A stretch of 64,000 nucleotides of DNA, taken from the NCBI GenBank assembly GCA_003327435.1, contig QOQV01000003.1, positions 124,001 to 188,000 of the forward strand. Reading direction: 5' to 3'. Source of the stretch: Ignavibacteriota bacterium. GTDB taxonomy: Bacteria > Bacteroidota > Ignavibacteria > UBA10030 > BY39. Below the pieces are notes generated by a model that ran no database searches, was not told the DNA's origin, and worked only from the letters and a program-made list of their open reading frames with translations. Of the stretch, positions 63,085-64,000 are shown in pieces. Within the stretch, counting starts at the first letter, position 1; the number at the start of each line of letters is the position of its first letter. Made by a program: the position numbers and the translations under genes.

Positions 63085-64000
63085 TTGTTGAGAAACAAGA
63101 AAATACTCCTAGGAGTAACTGGCGGAATAGCAGCTTATAAAACAGCAAATCTGATTCGGGAATTCAGAAAAGCTGGTGCATCAGTTCGGGTTGTGATGAC
63201 AAATGCAGCTACATACTTCATTAGCCCTGTAACACTTTCGGCTCTTTCTGAAGGTCCTGTTATTGCAGATACATTTCCTGACCTCCACCACTGGCAAATA
63301 AGTTCGGATACATGGCATATTACATTAGGAGAGTGGGCTGATATTTTCCTGATTGCTCCTGCAACAGCTAACACCATTGCAAAAATTGCATACGGAGTCG
63401 CTGATAATCCTGTAACCATAATGGCTCTATCAATCAGATGTCCAATTGTAATTTCACCTGCTATGGATACCTTTATGTGGGAAAATAAAGCGACTCAGGA
63501 AAACATCTCAAAATTAATCCAGAGAGGAATTTCTGTGCTTGAACCTGAAGTAGGTGAACTGGCAAGTGGCTTAAAAGGAAAAGGCAGATTACCAGAATTA
63601 AAATCAATTGTAAAAGCCGTTGATGAAATCCTTAAAAAGCAAAAGATGATCCTCAAAGGCAAAAAGATTCTGGTTACAGCGGGACCGACATACGAACCAA
63701 TTGATCCTGTAAGATTTATTGGAAATCGTTCATCCGGTAAAATGGGTTTTGCAATTGCACGAGCTTCAGCTAAACTTGGTGCAGATGTTACTCTAATAAC
63801 AGGACCCACTACGCTCGAAACCCCAATGAATGTGAAAAGGATAAACATTGAAACTGCTGATGAAATGTTCAAATACACAAAAAAATATATGCGAACTTCT
63901 GATGTGATAATTATGTCGGCAGCAGTTTCAGATTTTAAACCGATACAGAAATCAAAACGCAAAATTAAAAAGGAAAATCTAAAGGAAGAAAATCTAACCA
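63085..64000 (+). CDS. coaBC: CoaBC, cut by the window end
   Basis: A bifunctional phosphopantothenoylcysteine decarboxylase/phosphopantothenate-cysteine ligase of CoA synthesis. The frame has no ATG; it opens at two adjacent TTG codons (63085, 63088). The CoaC part shows ILLGVTGGIAAYKTA, MTNAATYFISP, IAPATANTIAKIAYGVADN and SPAMDTFMW. The CoaB part begins near residue 190 with ILVTAGPTYEPIDPVRFIGN, then RSSGKMGFAIA and the TLITGPT stretch. The last codons visible lie in the middle of CoaB, so about a quarter of the gene is missing. Four bases separate it from rpoZ. Confidence 0.93.
   Translation, partial: MLRNKKILLGVTGGIAAYKTANLIREFRKAGASVRVVMTNAATYFISPVTLSALSEGPVIADTFPDLHHWQISSDTWHITLGEWADIFLIAPATANTIAKIAYGVADNPVTIMALSIRCPIVISPAMDTFMWENKATQENISKLIQRGISVLEPEVGELASGLKGKGRLPELKSIVKAVDEILKKQKMILKGKKILVTAGPTYEPIDPVRFIGNRSSGKMGFAIARASAKLGADVTLITGPTTLETPMNVKRINIETADEMFKYTKKYMRTSDVIIMSAAVSDFKPIQKSKRKIKKENLKEENLT

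Noticed and set aside
1-64000. CRISPR array, tRNA, rRNA, insertion sequence or phage integrase
   Set aside because: No regularly spaced direct repeats, cloverleaf, rRNA segment, transposase motif or integrase was recognised on reading the sequence.

Overview
The window reads as a chromosomal segment of an AT-rich, Gram-negative bacterium of the Ignavibacteria type (Bacteroidota/Chlorobi group). The evidence is internal: type IX secretion (T9SS) C-terminal domains with the QNYPNPFN signature, a GWxTD-domain protein, DUF3108, DUF4159 and DUF4175 proteins, many outer-membrane beta-barrels, a Bacteroidota-style RpoZ, and the order yicC-gmk-rpoZ-coaBC. Two promoters match the E. coli sigma-70 consensus with 17-base spacers (in front of glnA and of the aconitase gene), which fits Ignavibacteria better than typical Bacteroidetes. 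No rRNA, tRNA, CRISPR array, insertion sequence or phage gene was recognised.

Layout. Bases 46-781 hold a decayed gene for a secreted T9SS cargo protein. From 836 to 11498 runs one dense plus-strand block for envelope and core functions: GT9 glycosyltransferase, DUF3108, a deoxyhypusine-synthase-like protein, a CPBP protease, a zinc-ribbon/DUF2007 protein, cdsA, rimO, a GWxTD protein, an Omp85 protein, rnhB and yraN. An FmdB-type protein follows on the other strand, then a TdeIII-type restriction-modification pair (12022-14401) that looks like an insertion, and a hybrid histidine kinase. From 16186 to 23132 a minus-strand operon carries two M16 peptidases and two exported GH13 enzymes. glnA follows.

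Bases 24621-30963 are the most interesting part: a minus-strand run of a FecA-like TonB receptor, a T9SS-exported BNR/propeller protein, a pentaheme cytochrome and a Cyc2-like outer-membrane porin with an N-terminal haem c site. This suggests electron exchange across the outer membrane, possibly linked to iron. After it come DUF4175 and DUF4159 proteins, a subtilisin-like lipoprotein, a two-lobed retropepsin-like protein, several unrecognised exported proteins, a cytoplasmic GH57 branching enzyme, a DUF3467 protein and a TPR protein.

The last third is central metabolism and housekeeping: the aconitase-isocitrate dehydrogenase operon with its own promoter and terminator, a protein with four WEM/HAGG repeats, an Omp85-like barrel, acetate kinase, a CoA-acylating aldehyde dehydrogenase whose C-terminal tail resembles a microcompartment targeting peptide, a 3-methyladenine glycosylase, ruvB, an NFACT/RqcH protein, and the yicC-gmk-rpoZ-coaBC operon, cut by the window end. 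Together the genes describe a polysaccharide-using organism with a TCA branch, acetate/aldehyde metabolism and probable extracellular electron exchange.
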